DNA of 64,000 nucleotides from Bacillota bacterium (GCA_003973385.1 QNYK01000062.1:1-64000), one strand, 5' to 3'. Positions 44,857 to 54,929 are shown, numbered from the stretch's first letter. Notes: generated from the sequence alone by a model not told the origin. Program-made: numbers and translations.

Positions 44857-45054
44857 CCTCAGGGAGGTTTCCGTGCTCCACGCCGGTCTTGACACGACCT
44901 ACAGTGCCGCCTAGGTTCATCCGGGTCTCCCCGGTGCCGGGACCCGGCTTCTGAACTTCCTGGCATGAGATGTAGGGTAGACCCCACCTTGCCGCGTCAG
45001 GTGGATGCCGTGTCGGCCCAGCAAGCGCGACATAAACCCTGTGATAGATAGAGG
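44857..45054 (+). ncRNA. Candidate structured RNA or 5' leader upstream of the polyprenyl synthase gene
   Basis: Nested complementarity read by eye: GGTC/GACC (44885-88/44980-83), CCTAC/GTAGG (44898-902/44972-76), GTGCC/GGCAT (44904-08/44962-66), GTTCA/TGAAC (44915-19/44952-56), CCGGGT/ACCCGG with apical CCCG-GTGC-CGGG; CCACCT/AGGTGG side hairpin; possible closing stem CCTC+AGGG+TTT with AAA+CCCT+GAGG. Confidence 0.45.
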
Positions 45055-45058
45055 TTAG

Positions 45059-46099
45059 ATGGCGAATGAGGGGCCGAGAGAGGATCCTGAAACGGCCTCG
45101 CTGGGCCAGCTCCCTGCAGCACTTGCCCGGTCAGATGGGCGACTGGAGCAGGCCATCTCCACGCGCCTTACGCGGGTTCCATCGCCAGTACTCCAGAGTG
45201 CACTGGAGCGATCCACCAGTGGCGGCAAGCGATTACGACCCCTGCTGGCGCTCTGGTTCAGCGATTCTCTCGGAGTGGCCAGCGATAATGCGGATCGAAT
45301 TGCATGCCTGACGGAGTGGTTACATAGCGCCTTTCTGATTCACGACGATATTCAGGATGGCGATGAGTGGCGCCGCGATCAGCCCACGCTGTGGAAAAGT
45401 CATGGAATCTCGACGGCACTGAATGCGGCGGACTGGTTGCTCTCCGCCGTCTACCTCGAGGTGTCGCAGATGCAGCTGCAGGATGAAATTCGAGCACGTC
45501 TGCTGAGTGCGGTTCAAGATGTCCACAGCCGTACCGTACTCGGTCAGCAATACGATCTCGATGGCAGAGGAGATCCTGATTTTGGTCTCGATCGATACGA
45601 ACAGGCTGTGCGGGCAAAAACCGGTAGATATCTGGCGCTGGGAATGGTGGCTGTCGCCATCGTTGCCCAGTTGAATCAGCGTGCCGTCGAGCAACTCTGG
45701 GCGGTCGGAGACCATCTCGGTCCTGCATTTCAGATTCAAGATGACCTGCTCGATCTGACCAGCAGCAAGGGGCGAGCAGGACAACTTGGAAATGACATTC
45801 GAGAAGGAAAGCCCTCGATACTGTATGCTCATGCGCTCGAGCGAGGTCAACTGACACAGGAGCAGAAAGCCCGCCTAGTCGATGTGATGGCAGAAGAGAG
45901 GGCCCTGACCAGGGATGATGATGTGGAGTGGGTGATCTCACTCTTTCACGATTGCGGTTCGATAGATTTTGCCAGAAACCAGGCCGTCGATCGCGCTGAA
46001 GCGGGGATCGATCTGTTCCGGGATATTCCCGGAGTACCCCGGGAGTTGCACGCCACTTTCGAGCAGGTGGCTCGCTTTGCTGTCGAGAGGAACAGGTGA
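45059..46099 (+). CDS. Polyprenyl (FPP/GGPP-type) diphosphate synthase
   Basis: 346 aa; first Asp-rich motif HDDIQDGDEWRRDQPTLW, second FQIQDDLLDL. Confidence 0.92.
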   Translation: MANEGPREDPETASLGQLPAALARSDGRLEQAISTRLTRVPSPVLQSALERSTSGGKRLRPLLALWFSDSLGVASDNADRIACLTEWLHSAFLIHDDIQDGDEWRRDQPTLWKSHGISTALNAADWLLSAVYLEVSQMQLQDEIRARLLSAVQDVHSRTVLGQQYDLDGRGDPDFGLDRYEQAVRAKTGRYLALGMVAVAIVAQLNQRAVEQLWAVGDHLGPAFQIQDDLLDLTSSKGRAGQLGNDIREGKPSILYAHALERGQLTQEQKARLVDVMAEERALTRDDDVEWVISLFHDCGSIDFARNQAVDRAEAGIDLFRDIPGVPRELHATFEQVARFAVERNR

Positions 46100-46106
46100 C
46101 AAGACG

Positions 46107-47153
46107 ATGGTATCGAGGCATGTGCCCGTCATTTATGGCGGTACCTGGAGTGAACGAAACATTTCCATCCAGAGTGCTCGCTGCGTCATCGGCTGGCTTG
46201 AGGACGCTGGAATCGAACCGGTTCCCGTTCGCTGGGATGACGATGGATGGGTGATTTGTCCTGTCGATGATCTGGAGCAAATCGGCGAACCGGTGAACCC
46301 CTGCGACCTGCTCCAGTCACAGGTTGACTCCGGCATCGAGGAGGTTTTCAACTCCCTCCATGGTGGTGCGGGAGAGGATGGAACCCTTGCTGCGCTTCTG
46401 TCCAGTTTCAAACTCGCTCACACCGGCGCGGGAGTCGTCGGTAGTGCTGTCTCTGCCTGCAAGATCACCTTTCGCCAGAGATTGCGCGGAATCGGAATGC
46501 AGGTCGCGGTGGGAGCCGTGGTGCATGAAGAAATCTGGGCTCGGCGGAGAGGCGAAGTTCTGTCAGGGGTCGCCAAGGAGGTTCACTATCCTTGCATCGT
46601 CAAGGATCCGATGGGCGGCTCTTCCATCGGACTCAAACTTGTCAATGACGAGCTGGAACTCCAGGAGTTCATCGAAAACCTGTTCAAGAAAACAAGGCTG
46701 GTCCTGATCGAGCAGAGGGTCATCGGGAGAGAACTCTCCATCGCTTGCCTCGGAGCTGGACGAGGTTCGTTGCCACAACTTCTGCAACCGATCGAGGTCG
46801 TGCTGAATGACGAACGGGAGATCTTCGATTTCGAGGCCAAATACACCCCTGGAGCTGCACAGGAGATCCACGCATCACTGAGTCCAGAGGAATGGATGCA
46901 GATCGCACAGGAGATTCGTCAGATGCATCTGGAACTGGATCTGGGCACTGCCAGCCGCACCGACCTGATCCTGACCGATGACGGCCCGGTCTACCTGGAG
47001 ACCAACACGGTTCCCGGTTGCACCGATCGCAGCATTTTGCCCATCGCGGCTGGACTCTCAGGAATCAGTGGACCCGAACTGGTCAGGAAACTGCTCGAGA
47101 TTGCAGTCGCCAATCACCTGGAGAGATGGGGTAGGGGACCCAGTGCCTCTTGA
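46107..47153 (+). CDS. ddl: D-alanine--D-alanine ligase
   Basis: ATP-grasp; VFNSLHGGAGEDGTLAALL, YPCIVKDPMGGSSIGLKLV, LVLIEQRVIGRELSIACLG, DGPVYLETNTVPGCTDRSILPIAA. Likely ATG at 46107. Confidence 0.92.
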   Translation: MVSRHVPVIYGGTWSERNISIQSARCVIGWLEDAGIEPVPVRWDDDGWVICPVDDLEQIGEPVNPCDLLQSQVDSGIEEVFNSLHGGAGEDGTLAALLSSFKLAHTGAGVVGSAVSACKITFRQRLRGIGMQVAVGAVVHEEIWARRRGEVLSGVAKEVHYPCIVKDPMGGSSIGLKLVNDELELQEFIENLFKKTRLVLIEQRVIGRELSIACLGAGRGSLPQLLQPIEVVLNDEREIFDFEAKYTPGAAQEIHASLSPEEWMQIAQEIRQMHLELDLGTASRTDLILTDDGPVYLETNTVPGCTDRSILPIAAGLSGISGPELVRKLLEIAVANHLERWGRGPSAS

Positions 47154-47976
47154 TCTGCCGGGAGGTGGGGAACTCGATCCGGTCATCGACCTCATCGAAG
47201 GCGCGGGTGGGTTGTTGCTTGAGTGCCAGAAGAGTTCGCGATCCATTGAAAAAAAGGGATTTCGAGATCTCGTCACCGACGCCGATCTCCGTTCGGAGAG
47301 GTATGTGGTCGCTGGCCTGAATCGGTTGTACCCCGAGGATGCGATTCTCGCTGAGGAGGCTGGAGGCGAACTCCCTTCCAGCGGCCGGTGCTGGATCGTG
47401 GATCCACTCGATGGCACCACTAACTATTCACATCGGCACCCGTTCTTCAGCGTTTCTGCTGCGCTCGTGGATGATGAAGGGCCAGTTGCCTGTGTGACCC
47501 ACTCACCGATTCTCGCCGAGACATGGTGGGCCATCCGTAATCGTGGTGCCTGGAAATGTCGTGGAACCGTTCTGCAAGGTGAGCCACTGACGCTGAAGTC
47601 TACGGCACCACTGGGTGATTGCCTGCTGGCTACCGGGTTCAGCTATCAGAGAAAAGAACTGGATCACGGCGCACTGGATGTCTTCGAGTCCTTGTTGAGG
47701 CGAGCGCGAGAGATCCGTCGCGGTGGCAGTGCCTGCCTGGATCTGGCATTCACCGCAGAAGGTATCTTTCAGGGCTTCTGGGAGTTTTATCTCCAACCCC
47801 ACGATGTCGCCGCGGGAGCCCTGCTGATCCGCGAAGCGGGTGGTGTGGTGACCGATGGGGTCGGGGGAGACGACTGGTTACTGGGGGGGAGCATCGTTGC
47901 GGCAACGGCTGAACTCCATCCGGTACTTCTGGAAGTGGTTCGCCCCGCTGTCCCTCCCACCGAGGGGGATCGATGA
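47143..47976 (+). CDS. Inositol monophosphatase family protein
   Basis: AILAEEAGGE, WIVDPLDGTTNYSHRHPFFSVS, GGSACLDLAFTAEGIFQGFWEFYLQPHDVAAGALLIREAGG; likely GTG at 47143. Confidence 0.9.
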   Translation: MPLDLPGGGELDPVIDLIEGAGGLLLECQKSSRSIEKKGFRDLVTDADLRSERYVVAGLNRLYPEDAILAEEAGGELPSSGRCWIVDPLDGTTNYSHRHPFFSVSAALVDDEGPVACVTHSPILAETWWAIRNRGAWKCRGTVLQGEPLTLKSTAPLGDCLLATGFSYQRKELDHGALDVFESLLRRAREIRRGGSACLDLAFTAEGIFQGFWEFYLQPHDVAAGALLIREAGGVVTDGVGGDDWLLGGSIVAATAELHPVLLEVVRPAVPPTEGDR

Positions 47977-50900
47977 GCACCTCGTCGGGTCGCCCGTTGC
48001 GAGTTCGTGGGGCCAACGAAAACAACCTTCGGAACCTCGATGTCGAGATCCCCAGGGAGCGACTGGTGGTCGTCACGGGAATCAGTGGCTCAGGTAAATC
48101 GACACTCGCACACGGCATCATCTGTCGTGAAGGGCAGCGTCGTTTCGTCGAGAGTCTCAGTTCCTATGCTCGTCAATATCTGGGTCGACTCGATCGGCCT
48201 CGCGTCGAGGCGGTCGAGGGCCTCAGCCCGACCATCTCTATCGATCAGAAAACCATCTCGCGAAACCCCAGGTCCACGGTGGGTACCATCACAGAGATTC
48301 TCGATCATCTTCGACTCCTGTATGCGCGGCTCGGAACACCGCACTGTCCCAGCTGTGGGGATGTCATCGAGGGTCGCAGTCGAGAGCAGATTGTCCAGCA
48401 CAGTTGGCATCAGTTGGCAGGGCAGGAGGTGCTGGTGTGCGCTCCCATCGTTCTGGAGCGAAAGGGCGAGTATCGAAAGGAGATTGAGCAACTCCGCGAG
48501 CAAGGATTTGCTCGGGTTCGCATCGATGGAGACCTGATGCGCCTGTCCGATCCGATTTCGTTGGCTCGTTACGAGCGTCACACGATTGAGGTCGTACTCG
48601 ATAAATTACGGCTGGTGGACGGCAAGCGTGGCAGGCTTGCTGAAGCAGTCGAGAAGGCTCTCACCATCTCAGATGGGCTGGTGACCATCGTGGCTGGAGA
48701 AGTGGCCCATCTCTCCTCCAGCAGATTTGGTTGCCCGACATGCTCGATTTCCTTGCCAGAACTGGAGCCCAGGCTCTTCTCCTTCAACAGTCCACAGGGT
48801 GCGTGTCAAAGATGCGATGGACTCGGCAGAAGGAGGTCTCCTTCGGAACACACCATGGTCAAGGATGCGTCCCTTTCGATCATGGATGGAGCTCTGTTCC
48901 TGAGGCGCCAGGGCAAATCGATCAGGGGCCTTTCTGTGGCCTGGTCGGTGCTGGAGAAAGCAGCCACTCTCGAGCGGATTTCTCTTCAAAGGCCATGGAA
49001 GAAGTTGACCCCCCGAGCACGCCAGTTGCTACTCGAAGGTGCCGAGTCGGTGGGTGGTAAGAGTGACTGGCCAGGTCTGATTCCCCTGGTCGAGGCTGCC
49101 TATGATCTGCACGGGGGGCGAGAACTGGAACGGCACATGCCTCGCACGGAGTGCAATGCATGCGGGGGGACGCGGTTGCAGGAGATGCCTCGTGCCGTTC
49201 GCTACCGCGGTCACGGAATCGATCAGATCTGCTCGATGACGGTAGACGATGCCCACGGCTTCTTCAGTGATCTCGACCTGGATGACAGGGAGCGTCGCAT
49301 CGGCCAGTCACTGTTTCCGGAGATCCAGTCGCGACTGGAATTCCTGTCCAGAGTAGGCCTCGGTTATCTCGCCCTCGATCGGTCTGCCGATACTCTCGCA
49401 GGTGGAGAAGCGCAACGCATCCGGCTGGCGAGCCAGCTGGGGAGTGGGCTTCGTGGGGTGCTGTATGTGCTCGACGAACCTTCGATCGGTCTGCATCCCG
49501 CGGATAATAGAGCGATGCTCGAGATCCTCAGGGGTTTGAGGGATCTGGGCAACTCGGTCCTGGTGGTGGAGCATGATCGTGAAACCATCGAGAGTGCTGA
49601 CCACATCATTGATATCGGACCGGGTGCGGGTACTGCCGGTGGAGAACTGGTCGCCGAGGGGTCCGTGACGGCGGTTCGAAAGGTATCGCGCTCACTGACA
49701 GGTCAGTATCTCGCCGGCAACAAGAAGATCGCAATCCCCGCGAGTCGCAGGAAATCTAGGAGCTGTTTGCGGATTCGTGGCGCGCGGCTGCACAACTTGC
49801 AGGATGTCGATGTTGAGATTCCGCTGCAATCTCTGGTCGTGATTACCGGAGTGAGCGGGTCAGGGAAAAGTACTCTCATCCAGGGAGTACTGCAGCCAGC
49901 AGTCGCAGAATACCTGGATCTGGTGACGGAACCTCCCGGAGATCACGACGGCGTCGATGGACTCGATCAGATCGACAAGTTGATTCGCATCGATCAGAAC
50001 CCCATCGGACGAACCCCCCGCTCCAATCCCGGAACCTACACCAAGGTGTTCGATGATATTCGCGATCTGTTCTCGCGAACCGCAGAAGCTCGTGCCCGGG
50101 GGTGGAAGAGAGGGCGTTTCTCTTTCAACGTCAAGGGGGGTCGATGCGAGGCGTGCGAAGGTGCTGGGGTCATCACCATAGGAATGCAATTCATGGCCGA
50201 CATCGAGGTGGTGTGCGAGGAGTGCAATGGCACCCGCTTCAATGCCGAGACCAGGTCGGTGCGCTGGCGCGGCCACGACATCTCGGAGATTCTCGCGTTA
50301 TCGATCGAGGAGGCATCCTCGCTCTTTGAAGATGTGCCTCAGATCGACCGGACACTTCGAACCCTGCTCGATGTAGGACTCGGTTATGTTTCGCTGGGCC
50401 AGCCCAGCACCACTCTATCTGGTGGCGAAGCTCAACGGGTCAAACTGGCGACGGAATTGCGGAAGAAGAGCACCGGAAGGACGCTGTATCTGCTCGATGA
50501 ACCGACCACAGGTTTGCACTTTGCAGATATCGATAACCTGCTCGGTTGCCTGCATGCTCTCGTCGACAGGGGCAATACGGTCGTGATCATCGAGCATTGT
50601 CTCGATGTGGTGAAACAGGCGGACCATGTCATCGATCTGGGCCCCGCGGGAGGTGCCCAGGGTGGCAGAGTTCTCAGTTGTGGTACTCCTGAGCAGTTGG
50701 CCCGGCTCGGAAGTGCGACCGGGATCGCGCTCTCTGGAGAGATGGGTGGAAAGCGTCGCCCTGCTGCCCGATCCGGAAAGAAGAGGGGCTCTGGTTCGGG
50801 TGAACCCGCCGACAAGTTCCTGATTGTCGGCGCAAGACAGAACAACCTGAAAGATATACGGGTTGAAATCCCTGCCGGGGAGTTCACCGTCATCACAGGA

Positions 50901-53675
50901 CCCAGTGGATCGGGAAAGAGCACGCTGGCCTTCGATATTCTTTTCGCTGAAGGGCAGCGTAGATATATCGAGAGCCTATCGACCTATGCAAGGCGCTTCC
51001 TTGGCAGGATCGACCGACCAGAGGTGGACCGGGTCGAGGGGATCGCCCCGGCCATCGCCATCGATCAGAAAAACAGGGGCTCGAATCCTCGCTCGACGGT
51101 GGCCACCTCTACCGAGATCTATGACTACCTGCGGATCCTCTTCTCCAGGGCTGGAGAAGCGAGCTGCATCCATTGCGATTCGATTCTCGAGGCACACACC
51201 CCGGCGGCAGCCAGCGGCAAGATCCTGGAGGATCGAGCCGAGCAGCCGACCTTGCTGCTGGCGCCGCTGGATGCACCCTTTCCTTCGCCTGGAGAAGTGG
51301 CAGGGGAGGGCTACGCGAGGGTTCGTATCGATGCAGCGGTGAGTCGCCTCGATGAACTGGATTTTGATCATCCCTTCCCGGACGGTGCATCGGTAGAGAT
51401 CGTCGTGGACCGGCTCCGCCCGGCACGTTCGGGGCGTGTGCGTGTCTCTGAAAGTGTCGAGGAAGCCTATCGTAGAGGCGGAGATCGGTTGATTGTCGCC
51501 GATGCTGATGGCAAGGAGGTGGTTCGCTTCACTCGCAGACCATCGTGCCCCGATGGGCACATGATGCTTGTAGAGGACCTGTCCCCGAGGCTGTTCTCCT
51601 TCAATCACCACTCCGGTGCCTGTAACGCCTGCTCGGGGCTGGGTGTGCTGAAACAGGTCGATCCTCGACTGTTGATCACGAATCCTGAACGGCCACTCTT
51701 TTCGGGCGCGATGGATCACCGGCTCGGATCATGGATCGGTCGAAAGAGCGGCCGTGTCCGAAAGGTCATCGATGCGGCACTGGTGGCTCATGGATTTGAT
51801 CCCTCCAGTTCCGTCGATGAACTCGGCGAAGATGGATGGAAGGTGATTCTCGATGGTACGGGAGACCTCTCTTATCCAGTCAGATTCAGGACCCGGCGTG
51901 GAAGTGGGCGATTGCGACGGGTGACAGGCTCCACCTGGGAGGGACTCGTCGAACGAGTCTCCATCTGGCATCAACGCGCCAACTCGCCACGCTGGCGCCA
52001 TGCGATCGAAGAGCACTTGACGGTGCTCACCTGTCCTGGCTGTAGCGGTGGGCGTCTGAAACCGGAACTGCTGGCGGTTCGAATCGGCGGCGAAAACATC
52101 TCACAGCTCTGTGGCCGTACGGTTGATCAGGCCATCGAGTTCTTTGAACAGCTGGAGTTGACCGGTTATCGCCGAGAGGTGGCTGATCAGGTCAGGCTTG
52201 AAGTGGTCAGCCGTCTCTCCTTCCTGCAAAAAGTGGGGCTTGGATACATCGCACTGGATCGAGCCACGGAGACGCTCTCCGGTGGTGAAGCGCAGAGAAT
52301 TCGCCTCGCAACACAGATCGGCAACCAGCTGATGGGAGTGCTCTATGTCCTCGATGAGCCGACCATCGGACTCCATGCACGGGATGTCGATCGATTACTG
52401 GGGTCGCTGGCGGAGTTGCGGGATCTGGGCAACACGCTGGTCGTGGTGGAGCATGACGATAGAACCATTCGAAGTTGTGATCATGTCATCGATCTTGGAC
52501 CCGGAGCCGGAGTCCTCGGAGGGGAAGTGGTCGCCGAGGGTACGCCGGAGCAGATCATGAAGAATCCCCGATCTGCGACGGGGGCGTACCTCTCGGGTCG
52601 TGAGCAGGTCGCACAGATCGGTGCGCCCAGGAGTGGAGACGGTGGCGAGATCCGCATCATCGGGGCGACGGCTCACAACCTCAAGAATATCGATGTGTCG
52701 ATTCCAACAGGTGTCTTGACCTGTGTCACCGGAGTCAGTGGATCTGGAAAATCGACCCTCGTGATGGACATCCTGGCGAGGGAACTGGCGACCCGTCTCG
52801 CCGGCGCCAGGCCAGCAAGCGCAGCTCATGAGAAGATCGAGGGAGATGACGCTTTTGATGGACTGGGAGTGATCGATCAGCAACCTCTCGGTCGCACTCC
52901 AGCTTCCAACGCCGCCACCTACACCGGAGTCATGACTCCAATCCGGAGCCTCTTCGCGCGCACACACCTGGCACGTGTGCGAGGCTGGGGGCCGGGTCGC
53001 TTTTCATTCAATGTCGCGGGCGGGCGTTGCGAGGCGTGCGATGGAAAAGGTGGAGTGCTCATCGAGATGCACTTCCTCAGCGATGTGTGGATCCGATGCG
53101 AGGTTTGTCGTGGTCGACGCTATGAAAAAGAGACGCTGGAGGCGCGCTGGAAAGGATGCAGTATCTCCGATGTACTCGAGATGGATGTTCGAAAGGCACT
53201 TCAACTGTTCGAAGATATTCCAGCCATCGCAACGATGCTCCGGGCGCTCGATGAAGTGGGGCTCGGGTATCTATCGCTGGGGCAATCAGCGACAACCCTG
53301 TCAGGTGGTGAAGCTCAGCGAGTCAAACTCGCTTCTGAACTGGGCCGAAGAGCCAGAGGACGGCGCATCTACATCCTCGATGAGCCGACCACCGGATTGC
53401 ACTTTTCCGATGTTCGCCTGCTTACCCGGATGCTTCACAAACTCGTCGATCGCGGAGACACGGTGATTGTCATCGAGCATGATCTGGACCTGATCGCCTG
53501 CGCTGATCATGTCATCGATATGGGGCCAGAAGGTGGAGATGCCGGTGGCCAGGTGGTGGTCGCGGGAACTCCCGAGAAAGTCGCCAGATCGCGCAAAAGC
53601 CATACCGCGAAGGTACTCAAAGAAGTGCTCCGGAGGAAGGCTCGAACGGATGCCACCTCAGCTCCGCCGCACTAG
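47973..53675 (+). CDS. uvrA: Tandem-fused (double-length) excinuclease ABC subunit A
   Basis: 1900 aa; four Walker A motifs (GISGSGKST, GVSGSGKST, GPSGSGKST, GVSGSGKST), four signature motifs (LAGGE, LSGGE, LSGGE, LSGGE), four Walker B/D-loop motifs (LYVLDEPSIGLH, LYLLDEPTTGLH, LYVLDEPTIGLH, IYILDEPTTGLH), two GGRCEAC...C-EEC/C-EVC zinc modules. Confidence 0.96.
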   Translation: MSTSSGRPLRVRGANENNLRNLDVEIPRERLVVVTGISGSGKSTLAHGIICREGQRRFVESLSSYARQYLGRLDRPRVEAVEGLSPTISIDQKTISRNPRSTVGTITEILDHLRLLYARLGTPHCPSCGDVIEGRSREQIVQHSWHQLAGQEVLVCAPIVLERKGEYRKEIEQLREQGFARVRIDGDLMRLSDPISLARYERHTIEVVLDKLRLVDGKRGRLAEAVEKALTISDGLVTIVAGEVAHLSSSRFGCPTCSISLPELEPRLFSFNSPQGACQRCDGLGRRRSPSEHTMVKDASLSIMDGALFLRRQGKSIRGLSVAWSVLEKAATLERISLQRPWKKLTPRARQLLLEGAESVGGKSDWPGLIPLVEAAYDLHGGRELERHMPRTECNACGGTRLQEMPRAVRYRGHGIDQICSMTVDDAHGFFSDLDLDDRERRIGQSLFPEIQSRLEFLSRVGLGYLALDRSADTLAGGEAQRIRLASQLGSGLRGVLYVLDEPSIGLHPADNRAMLEILRGLRDLGNSVLVVEHDRETIESADHIIDIGPGAGTAGGELVAEGSVTAVRKVSRSLTGQYLAGNKKIAIPASRRKSRSCLRIRGARLHNLQDVDVEIPLQSLVVITGVSGSGKSTLIQGVLQPAVAEYLDLVTEPPGDHDGVDGLDQIDKLIRIDQNPIGRTPRSNPGTYTKVFDDIRDLFSRTAEARARGWKRGRFSFNVKGGRCEACEGAGVITIGMQFMADIEVVCEECNGTRFNAETRSVRWRGHDISEILALSIEEASSLFEDVPQIDRTLRTLLDVGLGYVSLGQPSTTLSGGEAQRVKLATELRKKSTGRTLYLLDEPTTGLHFADIDNLLGCLHALVDRGNTVVIIEHCLDVVKQADHVIDLGPAGGAQGGRVLSCGTPEQLARLGSATGIALSGEMGGKRRPAARSGKKRGSGSGEPADKFLIVGARQNNLKDIRVEIPAGEFTVITGPSGSGKSTLAFDILFAEGQRRYIESLSTYARRFLGRIDRPEVDRVEGIAPAIAIDQKNRGSNPRSTVATSTEIYDYLRILFSRAGEASCIHCDSILEAHTPAAASGKILEDRAEQPTLLLAPLDAPFPSPGEVAGEGYARVRIDAAVSRLDELDFDHPFPDGASVEIVVDRLRPARSGRVRVSESVEEAYRRGGDRLIVADADGKEVVRFTRRPSCPDGHMMLVEDLSPRLFSFNHHSGACNACSGLGVLKQVDPRLLITNPERPLFSGAMDHRLGSWIGRKSGRVRKVIDAALVAHGFDPSSSVDELGEDGWKVILDGTGDLSYPVRFRTRRGSGRLRRVTGSTWEGLVERVSIWHQRANSPRWRHAIEEHLTVLTCPGCSGGRLKPELLAVRIGGENISQLCGRTVDQAIEFFEQLELTGYRREVADQVRLEVVSRLSFLQKVGLGYIALDRATETLSGGEAQRIRLATQIGNQLMGVLYVLDEPTIGLHARDVDRLLGSLAELRDLGNTLVVVEHDDRTIRSCDHVIDLGPGAGVLGGEVVAEGTPEQIMKNPRSATGAYLSGREQVAQIGAPRSGDGGEIRIIGATAHNLKNIDVSIPTGVLTCVTGVSGSGKSTLVMDILARELATRLAGARPASAAHEKIEGDDAFDGLGVIDQQPLGRTPASNAATYTGVMTPIRSLFARTHLARVRGWGPGRFSFNVAGGRCEACDGKGGVLIEMHFLSDVWIRCEVCRGRRYEKETLEARWKGCSISDVLEMDVRKALQLFEDIPAIATMLRALDEVGLGYLSLGQSATTLSGGEAQRVKLASELGRRARGRRIYILDEPTTGLHFSDVRLLTRMLHKLVDRGDTVIVIEHDLDLIACADHVIDMGPEGGDAGGQVVVAGTPEKVARSRKSHTAKVLKEVLRRKARTDATSAPPH

Positions 53676-54829
53676 CGTGGTGCCGCCAGGTCTTTGGTCC
53701 TCTGAAGCAGTCCCTGCTCCAGTTCAGCCTGGTTTTCGAGCCGATCTCCCAGTGTACGGAGCGCTTCGCCGAGAAACTCGAGGACATCTCGATCTTCACC
53801 GCGTCGGTCGAGCAGGTCTCTGACCTGTTCGGTGGCTCTGCGTACTTCCAGGGCACCTTCTGCGTATCGATTGGCACTCTCGTGCAGCGCGATGAAGGCG
53901 CTTTCCCTGTCGCCTGGTGATTTCAAGATTCTCCAGGGGCGACGCCTCAGGTCCGCAGCCAGTCGATGAAGGTTGTCACTGGTGGACTGGAGGTTCTCGA
54001 CGGTGGCGCGCAACGGAGCTCGATTTTCATGAAGCAGCTGGTCTATGCTTCTCAACACCGTTTCACCCTTTCTGCCGACACGAACAATCGACTCGGCCGC
54101 TTCGGGGAGTAAACGCGCGTGGGCTCGCAATTCGAGCAGAATCTCCTCGGCCTGCTGAAGCGAGGAGAGAATCGGACTTCTTCCGTCTCGGATCAAGATA
54201 CGCAGTTCTTCGGCTGTTTCTCTGACGCTGTGACCGGCATCTCCCATGGTTCTGAGGGTCTCCTGGAGCCCACCCTGGCCCTTGATCAGGTCGGTGATCT
54301 GTCCGATCGATTCAGCAGTGTGACGCAGTGCTTCCAGTGTTTTGAGGTATTCATCGGCCGGATCGCCCAGCTGCCGATGGCGAGATACCAGCGTCGAACC
54401 CTTGGCGAGAGGTGCGCCAGATCCGGGCACGATGTCGATCGATGGGGAAGGCTGGTCCCTCAGGGAGACGGAACTGTCCGCCGTGATCTGACCATGGATG
54501 CGGGACTCGATGGATCCGGTGACGATCAATTTCGCGGGGCTGGAGTCTTGCGCCTGAGCGATGTTGCCGCCATCCGCGATCACAAGATCGATGGAATGAA
54601 CCTTGCCGACCGGAATTCCCCTGAAACAAATGGCGCTTCCTGTTCGTAGTGATCCGGCGTGGGGGATTTGAATCGAGAGGGAAGTCATCGAGTCGGACCG
54701 CTCCCACGAGGCCAAGAAACCAGGGATCACCAGAGCGATCAGAACCACGCAACTGGTGACTCCGATTCGAGTGATCCACCGCAAGGTGGGGCTGACTTCC
54801 CGGTTCATGTTGGCCACTCCCGTTCGCAT
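53672..54829 (-). CDS. MCE/MlaD-family protein
   Basis: 385 aa; N-terminal TM then MCE-like SLSIQIPHAGSLRTGSAICFRGIPVGKVHSIDL, followed by coiled-coil helices. Confidence 0.8.
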   Translation of the reverse strand: MRTGVANMNREVSPTLRWITRIGVTSCVVLIALVIPGFLASWERSDSMTSLSIQIPHAGSLRTGSAICFRGIPVGKVHSIDLVIADGGNIAQAQDSSPAKLIVTGSIESRIHGQITADSSVSLRDQPSPSIDIVPGSGAPLAKGSTLVSRHRQLGDPADEYLKTLEALRHTAESIGQITDLIKGQGGLQETLRTMGDAGHSVRETAEELRILIRDGRSPILSSLQQAEEILLELRAHARLLPEAAESIVRVGRKGETVLRSIDQLLHENRAPLRATVENLQSTSDNLHRLAADLRRRPWRILKSPGDRESAFIALHESANRYAEGALEVRRATEQVRDLLDRRGEDRDVLEFLGEALRTLGDRLENQAELEQGLLQRTKDLAAPR

Positions 54830-54929
54830 GGGCGGAGTCGACCAACCAGGCCATCACGAGGCAGTGATGTCGATGGGGGATCGCTCATCACTCTCATCGG
54901 CTGACAAGGGGAATTTCTTCAGTGAATTA

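Noticed and set aside
44889-44919. TTGACA-17-TAGGTT as a sigma-70 promoter
   Set aside because: The -10 match is poor and the segment is part of the nested hairpin; kept only as the internal loop of the RNA candidate.
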